Shown: positions 9,329-18,403 of the stretch, piece by piece
How the letters are laid out: each line of letters opens with the position of its first letter
How positions within the stretch are numbered: the first letter of the stretch is position 1
Source of the DNA: Cognatilysobacter lacus
GTDB taxonomy: Bacteria > Pseudomonadota > Gammaproteobacteria > Xanthomonadales > Xanthomonadaceae
Length of the DNA stretch: 40,000 nt
Assembly: GCF_008274655.1 (NCBI RefSeq)
Contig: NZ_VTRV01000006.1
Location: 1 to 40,000 of the forward strand
Direction: 5' to 3'
Translations under genes and position numbers: made by a program
The notes under the pieces: model-generated
What the model saw: only the letters and a program-made list of their open reading frames with translations
The model's database searches: none
What the model was told of the DNA's origin: nothing

Positions 9329-9877
9329 ATGGACTTCCGCTTCCGCCCGGCCGCGCAGCCCGATGTCGACGCGATTGTCGCGCTCGTGGAATCGGCCTAT
9401 CGCGGCGAACCCAGCCGCGCAGGCTGGACCACGGAAGCCGACCTCCTCGACGGCCGTCGAACCGGCGCTGCCGACGTAAGGGCGTGCATCGACCGGCCGC
9501 GCAGCGTGATCCTGCTGGCGGAGGCGCCGGGCCGCGGAATCGTCGGTTGCGCGCACGTGGCCGAAGAAGACGGTGGCGGCTACTTCGGCATGTTCTCGGT
9601 GCAACCAACGCTTCAGGGTGCCGGGCTGGGCAAGCAGCTGCTGGCCCGGGCCGAGCAAACGGTATTCGAACGGTGGCGCCTCCCCGTGATGCGCATGACG
9701 GTCATCGACGTGCGCGACGAACTGATCGCGTTCTACGAGCGGCGCGGCTATCGACGCACCGGCGTGCACAAGCCGTTTCCCTACGGGGACGAACGCTTCG
9801 GCGAGCCGCGGCGCGACGATCTTCGCTTCGAAGTGCTGGAAAAAGCGTCCACCCTCTCCTCCACGCAGGACACCTGA
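9329..9877 (+). CDS. GNAT-family N-acetyltransferase in the suf operon
   Basis: This 182-residue protein has the GNAT fold. It starts FRFRPAAQPDVDAIVALV (beta1-alpha1), has the acetyl-CoA pyrophosphate loop in VQPTLQGAGLGKQLL, and the late motif LIAFYERRGYRRTG. The substrate cannot be told from sequence: amino acids, protein N-termini or small amines are all possible. It lies 26 bases after sufS and 2 bases before the Rieske gene, so it is very probably transcribed with the suf genes. Its link to Fe-S assembly is unknown; it could be a passenger. Confidence 0.85.
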   Translation: MDFRFRPAAQPDVDAIVALVESAYRGEPSRAGWTTEADLLDGRRTGAADVRACIDRPRSVILLAEAPGRGIVGCAHVAEEDGGGYFGMFSVQPTLQGAGLGKQLLARAEQTVFERWRLPVMRMTVIDVRDELIAFYERRGYRRTGVHKPFPYGDERFGEPRRDDLRFEVLEKASTLSSTQDT

Positions 9878-9879
9878 GC

Positions 9880-10200
9880 ATGCAGGGCTGGACACGCGTG
9901 TGTGCGCTCGCCGACCTGCTCCCGGGCGAGAGCCGTGTTGCGTGGGACGGCGATACGCCGATCCTGGTGGTCAACCTCGACGGCGCCCTGTATGCCGTCG
10001 AGGATCGCTGCACGCACGAGGATTTCGAGCTGTCGGCCGGCTCGGTCGACGCGGTCGAGGGCAGCGTCGAGTGCGTGCTGCACGGCGCACGCTTCGACCT
10101 CCGGAGCGGCCACGCACTGTGTGGCCCCGCGTACGTACCGGTGACGAGCTTCCCTGTGCAGGTGGTCGACGGCGACGTCTGGACTCGCGACGACCGTTGA
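9880..10200 (+). CDS. Rieske-type [2Fe-2S] ferredoxin-like protein
   Basis: The protein has 106 residues, with start ATG 9880 two bases after the GNAT stop. The Rieske motif is complete: C44-T-H46 and C65-V-L-H68 (CxH-X18-CxxH), enough to hold a [2Fe-2S] cluster through two Cys and two His. The size and soluble character match the ferredoxin subunit annotated with non-haem iron oxygenases, but no oxygenase gene is nearby. Here it closes the suf operon, so it could be an electron donor for cluster assembly or a cluster-bearing client. It is not a suf component in well-studied systems. Confidence 0.9.
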   Translation: MQGWTRVCALADLLPGESRVAWDGDTPILVVNLDGALYAVEDRCTHEDFELSAGSVDAVEGSVECVLHGARFDLRSGHALCGPAYVPVTSFPVQVVDGDVWTRDDR

Positions 10201-10281
10201 GCGCGGCGGCGCGACGACCAGCCGGCCCGGCGATCGTCATTTCGAACTTCACTCGCCCGACGCTGCGGCGCGCACGGGACC

Positions 10282-10351
10282 CTCGCGGTTCGACAAGCGC
10301 GAGCCGAAGCAGCGCCGGGCGTTTTGGCCAGCGCGAGGCTTGGCTGCGCTG
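10282..10351. other. Two hairpins in the suf / hutD convergent gap
   Basis: CTCGCG (10282-10287) pairs with CGCGAG (10298-10303), and CAGCGC (10329-10334) pairs with GCGCTG (10346-10351), in the 187-bp gap between the convergent Rieske and HutD-like genes. Neither has a U-tract. They may limit read-through from both sides; otherwise I see nothing in this gap. Confidence 0.25.
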
Positions 10352-10387
10352 ACGGCTCGCTGCCGGCTCAAACCCAATACCCCCGCC

Positions 10388-11038
10388 TCACGGCTCGCGA
10401 GGCGCGAGCTCCAACATGGGGTGCGAGGCCACGGCGCGCGGCACGAGGCGGATCACCAGTGCCTCCCCGCCGCCGTCGAGTACATGGCGGAGCCGCGTGT
10501 CGCCGGCTTGCAGGATCGCGGTGTCGCCCATCGCGAGGCCCGGCAGCCCGCTCGCATCGGCGAAACGCACGTGGCCCGCCAGCAGGTGCACGACCCAGGT
10601 GCTTCCGGGCTCGGCAAACACCACCATCGCGCCAACGACGGGCCGGCGCCACAGGTCCGCGTCGAAACGGTCGCGACGCCACATCAGGTTGAAGTCGTGC
10701 GTGGGCCCGGCGACCAGCTCGCCGTGTACCGGCACCTCGCCCGCGAATCGATGGCGGCCGTGCGGCGGAAGCACGTCGACCGTCGCGCCGTCGTCGAAAC
10801 GCAGGCGCATGCCCTCGCCCGACAGCAGCACGAGCTCGCGATCGACGCCCGCAAACGTCGAGAACGGGCCATCGGCACCGACCTCCGCGATCGACAGGCG
10901 CCAGTCCCAATCCTCGCCGCCCGCCGGCTCGGCATGGATCTCGCGGGTCCATCCGGCGCCGTTCTTCCAGCGCGTGCGACGGTACTCGTAGGACGGGACC
11001 ACGCGGGATCGCGGCATGGCGGGCGACGGCATCGACAT
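10388..11038 (-). CDS. HutD/Ves-family protein
   Basis: The product is 216 residues if it starts at the ATG at 11038; ATGs at 11032 and 11014 are alternatives. The family signature is RRTRWKNGAGWTREI near the N-terminus, followed by a cupin-like bicupin pattern (FAGVDRELVLLSGEGMRLRF, and later WVVHLLAGHVRF). HutD proteins accompany histidine-utilisation operons and their E. coli relative Ves is a stress-related orphan; their biochemical role is unsettled. No hutU, hutH, hutI or hutG gene is in the window, so this is an orphan copy. It lies downstream of the comEA-like gene on the same strand, with strong hairpins between them. Confidence 0.85.
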   Translation of the reverse strand: MSMPSPAMPRSRVVPSYEYRRTRWKNGAGWTREIHAEPAGGEDWDWRLSIAEVGADGPFSTFAGVDRELVLLSGEGMRLRFDDGATVDVLPPHGRHRFAGEVPVHGELVAGPTHDFNLMWRRDRFDADLWRRPVVGAMVVFAEPGSTWVVHLLAGHVRFADASGLPGLAMGDTAILQAGDTRLRHVLDGGGEALVIRLVPRAVASHPMLELAPREP

Positions 11039-11077
11039 TTGCCGAGTATGCCGTCGCGCGCGCGGCACGACGGCAAC

Positions 11078-11110
11078 GGCCGCCGGCGGGCTCCAAGCCC
11101 ACCGGCGGCC
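11078..11110. terminator. Strong two-part hairpin between comEA-like and hutD-like genes
   Basis: GGCCGCCGG (11078-11086) pairs with CCGGCGGCC (11102-11110), and inside it GGGCT (11088-11092) pairs with AGCCC (11096-11100) around the loop CCA, leaving one C/A mismatch. This is one of the strongest predicted stems in the window. There is no following U-tract. It could be a transcription block after the comEA-like gene or a member of a dispersed GC-rich repeat family. Confidence 0.45.
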
Positions 11111-11157
11111 TACATCCCTGTCGGGGTCCGTCCCCGGTTCGCAGGCATCCATGCCCG

Positions 11158-11180
11158 CCGGCCGTTGTCCGTGCGGCCGG
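11158..11180 (-). terminator. Hairpin 10 nt after the comEA-like stop
   Basis: CCGGCCG (11158-11164) pairs with CGGCCGG (11174-11180) around a 9-base loop. It sits directly past the stop codon of the minus-strand ComEA-like gene, the usual place for a terminator, but lacks a U-run. Confidence 0.4.
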
Positions 11181-11190
11181 TGTTCGTCGA

Positions 11191-11562
11191 TCAGCGGGCG
11201 AGGCTCGCGCCCCGGGCCGGCATGCGCGCGGCCACCGGTCGCGCCGCCGCGACGTTGCCCAGCACGATGCGGTCGCGGTTCTTCTCGATCGTCTTGACGC
11301 CGATGCCCTTCACCAGCGCCAGCTGGTCGATGCTGCGGAATGGGCCGTTCGTCTTGCGGTAGGCGACGATCGCCTGGGCCTTGGCCGGGCCGATGTTGGT
11401 CAGCACGCGGTCAAGCGTGCCGGCGTCGGCGACGTTGATGTTGACGCGCTCCACCGCGGCCGTCGGACGCGCGACGGGCCGGGCGACGGGCACGGCGGCG
11501 ACGGCGGCGCCGGTCAGGGCGAGGGACAGCGCAACGGTCTGCAGGAGGCGGGAAAGGTTCAT
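11191..11562 (-). CDS. ComEA-like secreted helix-hairpin-helix protein
   Basis: The 123-residue product starts at the ATG at 11562 and has a signal peptide (LLQTVALSLALTGAAVAA, about 6-23). The rest is a single ComEA-type double HhH domain: VNINVADAGTLDRVLTNIGP, then IVAYRKTNGPFRSIDQLALV and KGIGVKTIEKNRDRI. Both hairpins (IGPAKA and KGIGVK) are of the DNA-backbone-binding type. Proteins like this bind incoming DNA in the periplasm during natural transformation. This short form has no membrane anchor beyond the signal peptide. The C-terminal ~20 residues are Ala/Arg-rich. No other competence gene is nearby. Confidence 0.9.
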   Translation of the reverse strand: MNLSRLLQTVALSLALTGAAVAAVPVARPVARPTAAVERVNINVADAGTLDRVLTNIGPAKAQAIVAYRKTNGPFRSIDQLALVKGIGVKTIEKNRDRIVLGNVAAARPVAARMPARGASLAR

Positions 11563-11749
11563 GACGGGGTCCTTGTCGGTGGCGTGGCCGTGTCGGCCGG
11601 TGAGGGAAAGTCTCCGGATCGGCCGCGGCCGCCGCGATCGGCAGGCACCCCGGGCGGCGGCGGGATTCTCCGTGCCGTGACGTAGGAAAAGTCCGACACA
11701 CGCCGGGCGGTAGAATCGTCGACCGCCTTTCACCTCCCCCCGAGGCCCC

Positions 11750-13240
11750 ATGGACGCATCTCGCGTCGAAGCATTCGTGTCGCGCAAGTGGGACGACGAA
11801 ATCGTCCCGCAACTCGTCGACTACATCCGTATCCCCTGCAAGTCCCCGATGTTCGACGCGGACTGGGTCGCCAACGGCTACATGGACAAGGCCGTCGCGC
11901 AGATGGTGGCCTGGGCGCGCGCCCAGGCCATCGACGGCATGGTGCTCGAGGTGGTGCGCCTGGAAGGCCGCACGCCGCTGATCTACATCGAGATCCCGGC
12001 CGCGAATGGCGGCCCCGCGGACGACTGCGTACTGCTGTACGGGCACATGGACAAGCAGCCCGAGATGACCGGGTGGGACGACGACCTCGGCCCGTGGACG
12101 CCGGTGATCAAGGGCGACCGGCTGTACGGTCGCGGCGGCGCCGACGACGGCTACGCCATCTTCGGTTCGCTCACCGCGATCATGGCGCTGCGCGAGCAGG
12201 GCCTGCCGCATGCGCGCTGCGTCGTGGTGATCGAGGCCTGCGAGGAATCGGGCAGCTACGACCTGCCGGCCTACGTCGACCACCTGGCGCCCCGCATCGG
12301 CAAGCCATCGCTGGTCGTCTGCCTCGACTCGGGCTGCGGCAACTACGAGCAGCTCTGGTGCACGACGTCGTTGCGCGGCCTTGCCGGCGGCAACCTGACG
12401 GTGCGCGTGCTGCACGAGGGCGTGCACTCGGGCGACGCGTCCGGCGTGGTGCCGTCGAGCTTCCGCATCCTGCGCGAGCTGCTGTCGCGCATCGAGGACG
12501 CGACGACCGGCCGCATCCTCATCGACGGCATGCATGTCGAAGTGCCCGCCGAGCGCATGGCGCAGGCACAGGAGGCGGCGCGCGTGCTCGGCGCCGCCGT
12601 GTACGACAAGTTTCCGTTCATGGACGGCATGTCGCCGATGGGCGACGACCTGACGGAACTGGTGCTCAATCGCACCTGGCGGCCGGCGCTGTCGGTGACC
12701 GGTGCCGACGGACTGCCGTCGCTGCAATCGGCCGGCAACGTGCTGCGCCCGTTCACTGCCGTGAAGCTGTCGCTGCGCCTGCCGCCGACGCTCGACGGCA
12801 AGCGCGCGGGCGAGTTGCTGGAAGAAGCCATCACCGCCAACCCGCCGTACGGTGCGCACGTGACGTTGGAACTGGAAAAGGCGAGCTCCGGCTGGAATGC
12901 GCCCGCGTTGTCGCCGTGGCTGGACACAGCGATCGGCGAAGCGAGCCGCGCCTTCTTCGGCGAGCCGGCGATGTACATGGGCGAAGGCGGCAGCATTCCG
13001 TTCATGGGCATGCTCGGCGAGAAGTTCCCGGGCGCGCAGTTCATGATCACGGGCGTGCTCGGGCCGCACAGCAATGCACACGGGCCGAACGAGTTCCTGC
13101 ACATCCCCATGGGCAAGCGCGTCACCGCGTGCGTCTCGCATGTGGTCCACCGGCATGCGCTGGCCTCTGCACGCGGCGAAACGACCGGCGTTGCGGCGGT
13201 CGCTGGCGGCGAGCATCGCGGCGACCACGGCTGCTGCTGA
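11750..13240 (+). CDS. M20-family metallopeptidase (dipeptidase/carboxypeptidase-like)
   Basis: This 496-residue protein has M20 co-catalytic metal-site features. YGHMD supplies H99 and D101, GRGGADDG supplies D132, EACEES supplies the catalytic Glu165 and ligand Glu166, CLDSGCGN a further Asp, and AHGPNE near the C-terminus the last His. The dimerisation (lid) domain lies in the middle, about 210-390. It probably hydrolyses dipeptides or other small peptides in the cytosol; there is no signal peptide. The last residues (GEHRGDHGCC) are unusual, with a pair of cysteines and histidines that could bind metal. TAGAAT at 11711-11716 is a possible -10. The gene stands alone apart from the small GlsB gene downstream. 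Confidence 0.93.
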   Translation: MDASRVEAFVSRKWDDEIVPQLVDYIRIPCKSPMFDADWVANGYMDKAVAQMVAWARAQAIDGMVLEVVRLEGRTPLIYIEIPAANGGPADDCVLLYGHMDKQPEMTGWDDDLGPWTPVIKGDRLYGRGGADDGYAIFGSLTAIMALREQGLPHARCVVVIEACEESGSYDLPAYVDHLAPRIGKPSLVVCLDSGCGNYEQLWCTTSLRGLAGGNLTVRVLHEGVHSGDASGVVPSSFRILRELLSRIEDATTGRILIDGMHVEVPAERMAQAQEAARVLGAAVYDKFPFMDGMSPMGDDLTELVLNRTWRPALSVTGADGLPSLQSAGNVLRPFTAVKLSLRLPPTLDGKRAGELLEEAITANPPYGAHVTLELEKASSGWNAPALSPWLDTAIGEASRAFFGEPAMYMGEGGSIPFMGMLGEKFPGAQFMITGVLGPHSNAHGPNEFLHIPMGKRVTACVSHVVHRHALASARGETTGVAAVAGGEHRGDHGCC

Positions 13241-13333
13241 CCGACTGAACCGCGACGCGGCGTACCAGGCGCGGCTTGCACAGCGCGCTTACGACGTCGC
13301 CGCGAGCATCGGCGTGCCCATAGGAGACCCGCG

Positions 13334-13585
13334 ATGTTCCATGGATTCTTCGGTTACCTGATCGGCGGCGCGATCGTCGGCGTGCTGGCACGCATCGTGA
13401 AGCCGGGCCCCGAGAACGTCGGCCTGATCATGACGATCCTGATCGGCGCCGCCGGCGCCGCGATCGCCGGCACGCTGATGCCCGGCAGCGGCGCGATGTC
13501 GTGGGTGGTCGCGATCGCGACGGCGGTGATCCTGCTGATCGTCTACCAGGGCGTGTTCAAGCGGCCGCGACCGCCGCGCGATTGA
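13334..13585 (+). CDS. GlsB/YeaQ/YmgE-family stress-response membrane protein
   Basis: The protein is 83 residues and very hydrophobic, with three predicted membrane segments: GYLIGGAIVGVLARIV, LIMTILIGAAGAAIAGTL and WVVAIATAVILLIVYQGVF. The glycine-zipper-like pattern and the short basic C-terminus (KRPRPPRD) match the transglycosylase-associated GlsB/YeaQ family, often induced by stress. A good ribosome binding site (AGGAGA, about 13322-13327) precedes ATG 13334. The molecular function of the family is not established. It converges on cysNC. Confidence 0.9.
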   Translation: MFHGFFGYLIGGAIVGVLARIVKPGPENVGLIMTILIGAAGAAIAGTLMPGSGAMSWVVAIATAVILLIVYQGVFKRPRPPRD

Positions 13586-13664
13586 ACTGGCGCCTGCTTC
13601 GCCAACCTAGGCCGTCGTGTGCCCTGACACGCTCGCGCCTTGGACGGGGTCGGCAGTCGTCCGC

Positions 13665-15551
13665 TCAGCGGTCCAGCAGCCGCTGCACCACCCGTTCGGC
13701 CAGCGCCTCGGGCGACGCGGAACACGTGTCCAGCACGATCTCCGCGTTCTCGGGCACCTCGTAGGGTGAGTCGATCCCCGTGAAGTTTGGAATGCGACCG
13801 GCGCGCGCCTTCGCATAGAGCCCTTTCGCATCGCGCGACTCGGCGAGTTCGAGCGGCGTGTCGACGAATACCTCGATGAATTCGCCATCGTCGAACAGGC
13901 CGCGCGCCAGGCGACGTTCGGAACGGAACGGGGAAATGAAGCTCACCAGCACGATCAGCCCCGCATCCGTCATCAGCTTCGCGACTTCCGCGACGCGCCG
14001 GATGTTCTCGACGCGGTCCTCGTCGGTGAACCCTAGGTCCTTGTTGAGGCCGTGACGCACGTTGTCGCCGTCGAGGATGTACGTATGCAGGCCGAGCGCA
14101 TGCAAGCGCTTTTCGACGAGGTTCGCGATCGTCGACTTGCCCGCGCCGGATAATCCGGTGAACCAGATGCAGCGCGGCGACCGGCCCTTGATGCGCGCAC
14201 GCGCGACCTTGTCGACTTCGATGTGCTGCCAGTGGATGTTGGCCGCACGACGCAGCGCGAAATCGATCGTGCCCGCGCCGACGGTCGCGTTGGTATGCCG
14301 GTCGATCAGGATGAAGGCGCCCATCTCGCGGCTGTCGCGGTAGGCCTCGAATGGCACGGGGTGGTCGAGATACAGATTGCAGTACCCGACCTCGTTCATT
14401 TCGAGGTGCTTTGCCGCGAGCGGCTCCTGCGTGTTCACGTCGACCTTGTGCTTGATCTCGGTGACGCTGGCGCCGACCTCGCGCGCCCCGATCTTCAGCC
14501 AGTACGGCCGGCCCGGCAGGAGCGGCTGCACGTCGAACCAGAGCAGGTGCGCCGCGAACTGGTCGCTCACTTCGGGCGCGTCGTGGGCGCCGGCAATGAC
14601 GTCGCCGCGGCTGATGTCGAGCTCGTCGGCCAGTGTCAGCGTGACCGCCCTGCCCGGCGTCGCGACGTCGATGTCGCCATCGGCAGTGACGATCCGTGCG
14701 ACCTTCGAACGTCGTCCCGCCGGCAGCGCGACGACCTCGTCGCCCGGCCGCACCGCACCCGCCGCGACCGTGCCCGAGAAGCCTCGGAAATCCTGGTTGG
14801 GGCGATTGACCCACTGCACCGGCATGCGGAAACCCCGGTCCATGGCCGGCGCATCGAGCGGCACGGTTTCGAGGAACTCGAGCAGCGCGGGGCCCGTGTA
14901 CCACGGCATGTTCGGCGAGCGCCCGACCAGATTGTCGCCTTCCAGCGCCGACAGCGGCACGGCGCTGACATGCGCGATGCCGAGTGATGCCGACAGCTCG
15001 CGATACTCCGCGGTGATCGAATCGAAGACCGCTTCGTCGTAGTCGACGAGGTCCATCTTGTTCACCGCCAGCAGTACGTGGCGGATTCCCAGCAGCGAAA
15101 CGATGTAGCTGTGTCGCCGAGTCTGCGTCAGCAGGCCCTTGCGCGCGTCCACCAGCACGACGGCGGCGTCGGCAGTGGACGCGCCCGTCGCCATGTTGCG
15201 CGTGTATTGCTCGTGGCCCGGGCAGTCGGCGACCACGAACGCGCGCCTGGGCGTGCTGAAGTAGCGGTAGGCCACGTCGATCGTGATGCCCTGCTCCCGC
15301 TCGGCAGCCAGGCCGTCGAGCAGCAGCGCGTAGTCGACGCGTTCGCCCTGCGTGCCGTGGCGGCGGCTGTCGCTGGCGAGTGCGCTCAACTGGTCGTCGA
15401 ATACGCCGCGCGTGTCGTGCAGCAGGCGCCCGATCAGCGTGCTCTTGCCATCGTCGACACTGCCGCAGGTGATGAACCGCAGCAGTTGGCGCGACTCGTG
15501 GCTGGCCAGGTAGGCCGCCACGGCCCCGGGCGCATCGTCAAGGCGCGTCAT
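13665..15551 (-). CDS. cysN: Bifunctional sulfate adenylyltransferase subunit 1 / APS kinase (CysNC)
   Basis: This 628-residue protein is a fusion. The N-terminal part (about 1-450) is the CysN GTPase: P-loop [14 protein letters not shown], switch motif [12 protein letters not shown] and NKMDLVDY. The C-terminal part (about 455-628) is APS kinase (CysC), with P-loop GLSGAGKST (about 464-472) and the [15 protein letters not shown] and [10 protein letters not shown] segments. With CysD it makes adenosine 5'-phosphosulfate from sulfate and ATP, driven by GTP; the kinase then forms PAPS. Its ATG overlaps the cysD stop by one base. The fused form is common in xanthomonads and some other proteobacteria. 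Confidence 0.97.
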   Translation of the reverse strand: MTRLDDAPGAVAAYLASHESRQLLRFITCGSVDDGKSTLIGRLLHDTRGVFDDQLSALASDSRRHGTQGERVDYALLLDGLAAEREQGITIDVAYRYFSTPRRAFVVADCPGHEQYTRNMATGASTADAAVVLVDARKGLLTQTRRHSYIVSLLGIRHVLLAVNKMDLVDYDEAVFDSITAEYRELSASLGIAHVSAVPLSALEGDNLVGRSPNMPWYTGPALLEFLETVPLDAPAMDRGFRMPVQWVNRPNQDFRGFSGTVAAGAVRPGDEVVALPAGRRSKVARIVTADGDIDVATPGRAVTLTLADELDISRGDVIAGAHDAPEVSDQFAAHLLWFDVQPLLPGRPYWLKIGAREVGASVTEIKHKVDVNTQEPLAAKHLEMNEVGYCNLYLDHPVPFEAYRDSREMGAFILIDRHTNATVGAGTIDFALRRAANIHWQHIEVDKVARARIKGRSPRCIWFTGLSGAGKSTIANLVEKRLHALGLHTYILDGDNVRHGLNKDLGFTDEDRVENIRRVAEVAKLMTDAGLIVLVSFISPFRSERRLARGLFDDGEFIEVFVDTPLELAESRDAKGLYAKARAGRIPNFTGIDSPYEVPENAEIVLDTCSASPEALAERVVQRLLDR

Positions 15552-16459
15552 CAGAAGTAACCCTCGCGCTTCTTCTTTTCCATCGATGCGGACGGGTCGT
15601 GGTCGATCACGCGGCCGTGCCGTTCCGAGGTGGTGGCAACCAGCATTTCCGCGATGATCTTCTCGAGCGTGTCCGCGTCCGATTCGACCGCCCCGGTGAG
15701 CGGATAGCAGCCGAGCGTGCGGAAGCGGACCCGGCGCATGGTGGGGGTCTCGCCGTCGCGCAGCGGCAGCCGATCATCGTCGAGCATGATCAGCGCCCCG
15801 TCGCGTTCGACCACCGGACGTTCCGCCGCGAAGTACAGCGACGGCACCGGGATCTTCTCGCGGTAGATGTAGAGCCAGATGTCGAGTTCGGTCCAGTTCG
15901 ACAGCGGGAACACGCGCACCGATTCGCCCGGCTGCACACGCGTGTTGTAGACGTTCCACAACTCCGGCCGCTGGTTCTTCGGATCCCATGCATGCTGGCG
16001 ATTGCGGAAGGAGAACACGCGTTCTTTCGCGCGCGACGTCTCCTCGTCGCGACGCGCCCCGCCGATCGCCGCATCGAAGCGATAGGCATCGAGAGCCTGC
16101 TTCAGCGCCTGCGTCTTCATGATGTCGGTGTGGATCGTGGCGCCGTGCGACACCGGCCCGACGCCCTCGGCCACGCCCTGCGGATTGGTGTGCACGCGCA
16201 GCTCGACGCCCGTTTCAGCGGCGCGGCGGTCGCGGAATTCGATCATCTCGCGGAACTTCCACGCGGTGTCGACGTGCAACAGCGGAATGGGCGGGCGCGC
16301 CGGGAAGAACGTCTTGAGCAGCAGGTGCAGCAGAACGGAGCTGTCCTTGCCGACCGAATACAGCATCACGGGATTGCGGAACGACGCCGCCACCTCGCGG
16401 AGGATGTGAAGGCTTTCGGCCTCGAGGCGGTCGAGATGGCTGAGGCGGGGAAAGGTCAT
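15551..16459 (-). CDS. cysD: Sulfate adenylyltransferase subunit 2 (CysD)
   Basis: The protein is 302 residues from the ATG at 16459; the open frame continues upstream but is not conserved-looking. It is a PP-loop ATP pyrophosphatase: [16 protein letters not shown] gives the SGGxDS-like loop (about 31-46), followed by [18 protein letters not shown] and the C-terminal RERxGRxxD-like [11 protein letters not shown]. It carries out the adenylylation of sulfate in complex with the CysN GTPase. The order cysD-cysNC is standard. Downstream assimilation genes (cysH, cysI, cysJ) are not in the window, but a cysteine synthase gene is divergent 193 bp away. Confidence 0.96.
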   Translation of the reverse strand: MTFPRLSHLDRLEAESLHILREVAASFRNPVMLYSVGKDSSVLLHLLLKTFFPARPPIPLLHVDTAWKFREMIEFRDRRAAETGVELRVHTNPQGVAEGVGPVSHGATIHTDIMKTQALKQALDAYRFDAAIGGARRDEETSRAKERVFSFRNRQHAWDPKNQRPELWNVYNTRVQPGESVRVFPLSNWTELDIWLYIYREKIPVPSLYFAAERPVVERDGALIMLDDDRLPLRDGETPTMRRVRFRTLGCYPLTGAVESDADTLEKIIAEMLVATTSERHGRVIDHDPSASMEKKKREGYF

Positions 16460-16487
16460 CGGCGGGCTGCTGCGGGTCGGCGTGCCG

Positions 16488-16517
16488 ATTATGGCGGCTT
16501 GTCGTTTCCGATCCGCA
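16488..16517 (-). promoter_or_regulatory. Candidate cysD promoter
   Basis: Read on the minus strand, CATAAT (16493-16488) is a fair -10, with TGCGGA (16517-16512) as a poor -35 at 18 bp. It would start transcription about 22 bases before the cysD ATG. A poor -35 fits activator-dependent (CysB-type) control of sulfur genes, but I cannot identify a CysB site. Confidence 0.3.
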
Positions 16518-16652
16518 GCGGTCGCTTGCGCACCCCGGTTGCGTTTAGAGACGGCCTGCGTCCGATCCGTGCGTCCGCAGCGTTCGATCAACGGTGCGCC
16601 ATCGCGGGCGATGGCACTGCACCCTAGCCCGTCCCCCAACGACTCCCCCGCC

Positions 16653-17627
16653 ATGGCCCTCTTCGACAGCATCCTCGACACCATCGGCTCGACACCGATC
16701 GTCCGTCTCCACCGGCTGGCGCCGAAGGGCGTCACGCTCTATGCGAAGGTCGAATCGTTCAATCCGGGCGGCTCGGTGAAGGATCGCCTCGCGTTGGCGA
16801 TCGTGCTCGACGCGGAAAAGCGCGGTCAGCTCAAGCCCGGCGACACCATCGTCGAGGCCACGTCGGGCAACACCGGCATCGCGTTCGCCATGGTCGCGGC
16901 CGCGCGCGGCTACAAGTTCGTCGCGGTGATGTCGGATTCGTTCTCGGTCGAGCGCCGCAAGCTGATGCGGGCCTACGGGGCGCGCGTGATCCTGACGCCG
17001 GCGGCCGAGCGCGGCACGGGCATGGTGCGTCGCGCGAAGGAGCTGGCCGACAAGCACGGCTGGTTCCTGGCGCGCCAGTTCGAGAACGAGGCCAACCCGG
17101 CCTTCCATCGCAGCACGACCGGCCCCGAAATCCTGCGCGATTTCGCCGGGCGTCGACTGGATTTCTTCGTCACCGGCTGGGGCACGGGCGGCACCCTCAC
17201 CGGCGTCGGCCAGGTGCTGAAACTCGCGCGGCCGGAGGTCAAGGTGATCGCGGCGGAGCCCGCCGGGGCCGCGCTGCTGGCCGGCGAGACGTGGCAGCCA
17301 CACAAGATCCAGGGCTGGACGCCCGACTTCATCCCCGAGGTGCTCGATGCGTCGGTCGCGGACGACATCCTCAAGGTCGACGACCTCCTGGCCCGCGACA
17401 CGGCGCGTCGCCTCGCCACGGAGGAAGGCATCTTCGTCGGCATTTCCGCGGGAGCCACGGCGGCAGCGGCGCTCCGCGTGGCCGAGTCGGCGGCGGAGGG
17501 CGCGGTGATCCTTGCGATGCTGCCCGACACCGGCGAGCGCTACCTCTCGACCCTGCTGTTCGAAGGCGTCCCGGAGGGTTCCGACGACGATTGGCTGCAG
17601 TCGCTGGGTGACACCAACCTGCCCTGA
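16653..17627 (+). CDS. cysK: Cysteine synthase (O-acetylserine sulfhydrylase)
   Basis: The product is 324 residues from ATG 16653. The PLP lysine is in NPGGSVKDR (about 37-45), the cofactor phosphate loop is [10 protein letters not shown], the substrate loop is TSGNTG, and GISAGA lies near the C-terminus. It replaces the acetyl group of O-acetylserine with sulfide to form cysteine. The sequence resembles CysK/CysK1-type enzymes more than CysM, though the two are hard to separate by eye. It is divergent from cysD, so the shared 193-bp region may hold sulfur-responsive control for both. Its product is also the substrate of SufS, encoded 7 kb away. Confidence 0.93.
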   Translation: MALFDSILDTIGSTPIVRLHRLAPKGVTLYAKVESFNPGGSVKDRLALAIVLDAEKRGQLKPGDTIVEATSGNTGIAFAMVAAARGYKFVAVMSDSFSVERRKLMRAYGARVILTPAAERGTGMVRRAKELADKHGWFLARQFENEANPAFHRSTTGPEILRDFAGRRLDFFVTGWGTGGTLTGVGQVLKLARPEVKVIAAEPAGAALLAGETWQPHKIQGWTPDFIPEVLDASVADDILKVDDLLARDTARRLATEEGIFVGISAGATAAAALRVAESAAEGAVILAMLPDTGERYLSTLLFEGVPEGSDDDWLQSLGDTNLP

Positions 17628-17650
17628 GCCCGCGCGCCGGCGGGGCTTTC
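17628..17650 (+). terminator. Putative intrinsic terminator after cysK
   Basis: Directly after the TGA, GCCCGC (17628-17633) can pair with GCGGGGC (17640-17646) with one bulged G, followed by TTTC. The short U-run makes it a modest terminator. Confidence 0.45.
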
Positions 17651-17673
17651 TGCGAAACCATCCGCAGCCGACA

Positions 17674-17701
17674 TTGCTTTACACATGGATACATGGACAA
17701 T
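17674..17701 (+). promoter_or_regulatory. Candidate promoter for the His-rich protein and regulator pair
   Basis: TTGCTT (17674-17679) and GACAAT (17696-17701) with 16-bp spacing form a plausible sigma-70 promoter in a locally AT-richer patch. It would start transcription about 50 bases before the ATG at 17762. Confidence 0.4.
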
Positions 17702-17761
17702 CCGGGCGGCGGGCGCGCTACTGGCGGCCCGTCGCAGCTGCGACATCTCGGGATTCCCGCC

Positions 17762-18403
17762 ATGAAGAGCTCCCTGGTCCTCGCAATCACACTCGCCCTC
17801 GCCGCGCCGGCGGCGTTTGCACAGCACATGCCCGCACCGGCCGCCGCCGCTGCTGCCGCGAACGTGACCGCACCTCACCTGCACGCCGCGCTCCGGGCGC
17901 TGTGGCACGGCCATGTCGTCCACGCCCGCGAGTACGCGTTCGCGGTCCACGCGGGCAATGCGAAGGCGTCGAAGAAGGCGGACGCCGCGGTCGTCGCCAA
18001 CGCGAAGCAGATCGCAGCCGCAGTGGGCGGCTTCTACGGTGACGGCGCCCGCCGCCAGATGCAGCAACTGCTCGCGGGCCATTGGGGCGCGGTCAAGCAC
18101 ATCACCGATGCCAGCCGCGCAGGCGACGCCGCCGGCCGCACGCGTGCGATCGCCGATCTCACCGAAAACGCGAAAGCCATCGCGGCGTTCCTGTCGGGCG
18201 CGAATCCGTACCTGCCGAACGATGCGGTGTTCGGCCTGCTGGCCGCGCATGGCGGCCACCACGTCGCCCAGATCGACCAGGTCATGAAGAACGACGGCGC
18301 GGGCGAAGCGGTCACCTGGTCGGCAATGCAGAAGCACATGGACACGATCGCCGATGCGCTCGCCGGCGCCATCGCCAAGCAGTTCCCGGCAAAGGCGACC
18401 TGA
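17762..18403 (+). CDS. Secreted His-rich helical protein of unknown function
   Basis: The 213-residue protein has a clear signal peptide (MKSSLVLAITLALAAPAAFA, residues 1-20). The mature part is almost all helical, with recurring helices that carry histidines: LRALWHGHVVHAREYAF (44-60), LLAGHWGAVKHITDAS (103-118) and LLAAHGGHHVAQIDQV (159-174). It also has ANPYLP and a C-terminal AIAKQFPAK. It resembles, from memory, unnamed proteins of Firmicutes and others with 'LRxLWxxHxxWTR', 'FLSxANPxWP' and 'IIKQFPxK' patterns. The His spacing suggests a metal- or haem-binding helical bundle in the periplasm, but this is inference. The stop overlaps the next gene's ATG (TGATG), so it is coupled to a regulator. 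Confidence 0.8.
   Translation: MKSSLVLAITLALAAPAAFAQHMPAPAAAAAAANVTAPHLHAALRALWHGHVVHAREYAFAVHAGNAKASKKADAAVVANAKQIAAAVGGFYGDGARRQMQQLLAGHWGAVKHITDASRAGDAAGRTRAIADLTENAKAIAAFLSGANPYLPNDAVFGLLAAHGGHHVAQIDQVMKNDGAGEAVTWSAMQKHMDTIADALAGAIAKQFPAKAT

Noticed and set aside
13241-13333. Protein-like read-through between the M20 gene and the GlsB gene
   Set aside because: A short helical-looking stretch can be read in another frame, but it has no start codon with a ribosome binding site and no match to known families, so it is taken as chance.
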